From positions 1-6,583 of the forward strand of contig JAQTRN010000063.1 in assembly GCA_028711795.1 (NCBI GenBank): a DNA stretch of 6,583 nt, given 5' to 3'. Below are positions 6,161 to 6,583 of this stretch, one piece after another. Source of the stretch: Dehalococcoidales bacterium (GTDB lineage: Bacteria > Chloroflexota > Dehalococcoidia > Dehalococcoidales > JAQTRN01). The notes under the pieces were generated by a model. It was not told the DNA's origin, ran no database searches, and was given only the letters and a program-made list of their open reading frames with translations. A program made the position numbers and the translations under genes. How positions within the stretch are numbered: the first letter of the stretch is position 1; every line of letters begins with the position of its first letter.

Positions 6161-6583
6161 ATGCTTGACCTGAAGTTCATCCGCGAAAATACTGCCCTGG
6201 TGCGCCAGGCGATCGCTAACCGCCAGACCAGCGCCCCACTTGATGAAATCCTGCAACTCGATGGGGAGCGGCGCCGCAAATTACTGGAACTGGAAGAGTT
6301 GCGTCATGTCCGCAAGGAATCCGCCCGGGCAAAGAAATTGAGTAAAGAGACCATGGAGGAAGGGCGCGACCTGCGTACCATGATCAAAGGGCTGGAAGAA
6401 GAGGTCCGGGACCTGGATGGTCAGCTAGAGGGACTGCTGCTGCAATTGCCGAATATTCCCGATGCCTCGGTGCCGGTCGGCAAAGACGAGTCCGAGAATA
6501 TCCTGGTGCGCTCCTGGGGGGAGCCACCTAAATTCGATTTCCCGCCGGCGCCCCACTGGACCCTCGGTGAGTCCCTGGGCATT
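6161..6583 (+). CDS. serS: Serine--tRNA ligase, N-terminal part (3' end outside window)
   Basis: The frame is open from ATG 6161 to the window end (141 codons, no stop), so this is the first third of a roughly 420-430-residue SerRS, which charges tRNA-Ser and tRNA-Sec. It opens with the family N-terminus MLDLKFIRENTALVRQAI. The long antiparallel coiled-coil arm (about 28-97) that grips the tRNA long variable arm follows, with heptad-like charged and Leu residues (LLELEELRHVRKES, LEEEVRDLDGQLEGLLLQ). Next comes the conserved entry to the catalytic domain: LPNIPDASVPVGKDESEN and WGEPPKFDFPPAPHWTLGE. AAGGAG at 6147-6152 lies eight bases before the ATG. The class II motifs are beyond the window. 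The 205-base leader upstream suggests separate regulation from lysS. Confidence 0.97.
   Translation, partial: MLDLKFIRENTALVRQAIANRQTSAPLDEILQLDGERRRKLLELEELRHVRKESARAKKLSKETMEEGRDLRTMIKGLEEEVRDLDGQLEGLLLQLPNIPDASVPVGKDESENILVRSWGEPPKFDFPPAPHWTLGESLGI

Noticed and set aside
5975..6256. 93-codon open frame on the minus strand across the lysS-serS gap
   Set aside because: It begins inside the serS coding region and its translation shows no recognisable motif; the DNA is better explained as a leader with stem-loops.

Overview
The window is a compact, single-strand (+) block of eight genes with no mobile element, CRISPR array, tRNA or rRNA that I can see. In order they are: the 3' end of dnaX (clamp-loader gamma/tau), a YbaB/EbfC nucleoid-associated protein, recR, a small predicted lipoprotein, an unusual Hsp70/DnaK paralogue, recO, lysS, and the 5' part of serS. 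Base composition is moderately GC-rich and even throughout. GTG starts (recR, lipoprotein) and strong purine-rich Shine-Dalgarno sites suggest a bacterium with Gram-positive-type translation signals. Gene content and protein style (the DnaX C-terminal domain, the lipoprotein, the dnaX-ybaB-recR and lysS/serS neighbourhoods) remind me of Chloroflexota, perhaps Dehalococcoidia. That assignment is an impression, not a measured result.

Region 1-1519 is the widely conserved dnaX-ebfC-recR replication/repair cluster. dnaX and ebfC overlap by ATGA, and recR follows 17 bases later, so the three are very probably co-transcribed. Region 1520-3505 carries the lipoprotein and the Hsp70 paralogue. recO follows at 3560-4372, so the genes for the two partners of the RecOR recombination mediator flank a membrane-anchored protein and a chaperone. 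lysS (4474-5955) has its own candidate promoter. serS (from 6161, running off the window) has a 205-base leader with a perfect 17-bp palindrome over a candidate -35 box and several stem-loops.

The most notable protein is the DnaK-like one. It has 522 residues, about 100 fewer than a standard DnaK, and ends at the first lid helix, so it is lidless. It carries His instead of the catalytic Asp in the phosphate-2 motif (position 194, Asp194 in E. coli DnaK, Asp199 in bovine Hsc70), Ser-Ala in place of Pro-Thr after the catalytic Glu, and altered substrate-arch residues. No grpE or dnaJ is nearby. It looks like a specialised Hsp70 paralogue with slow or altered ATPase rather than the housekeeping chaperone. 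The second point of interest is the serS leader, whose architecture suggests regulation or an embedded dispersed repeat. Everything else is ordinary core genome.
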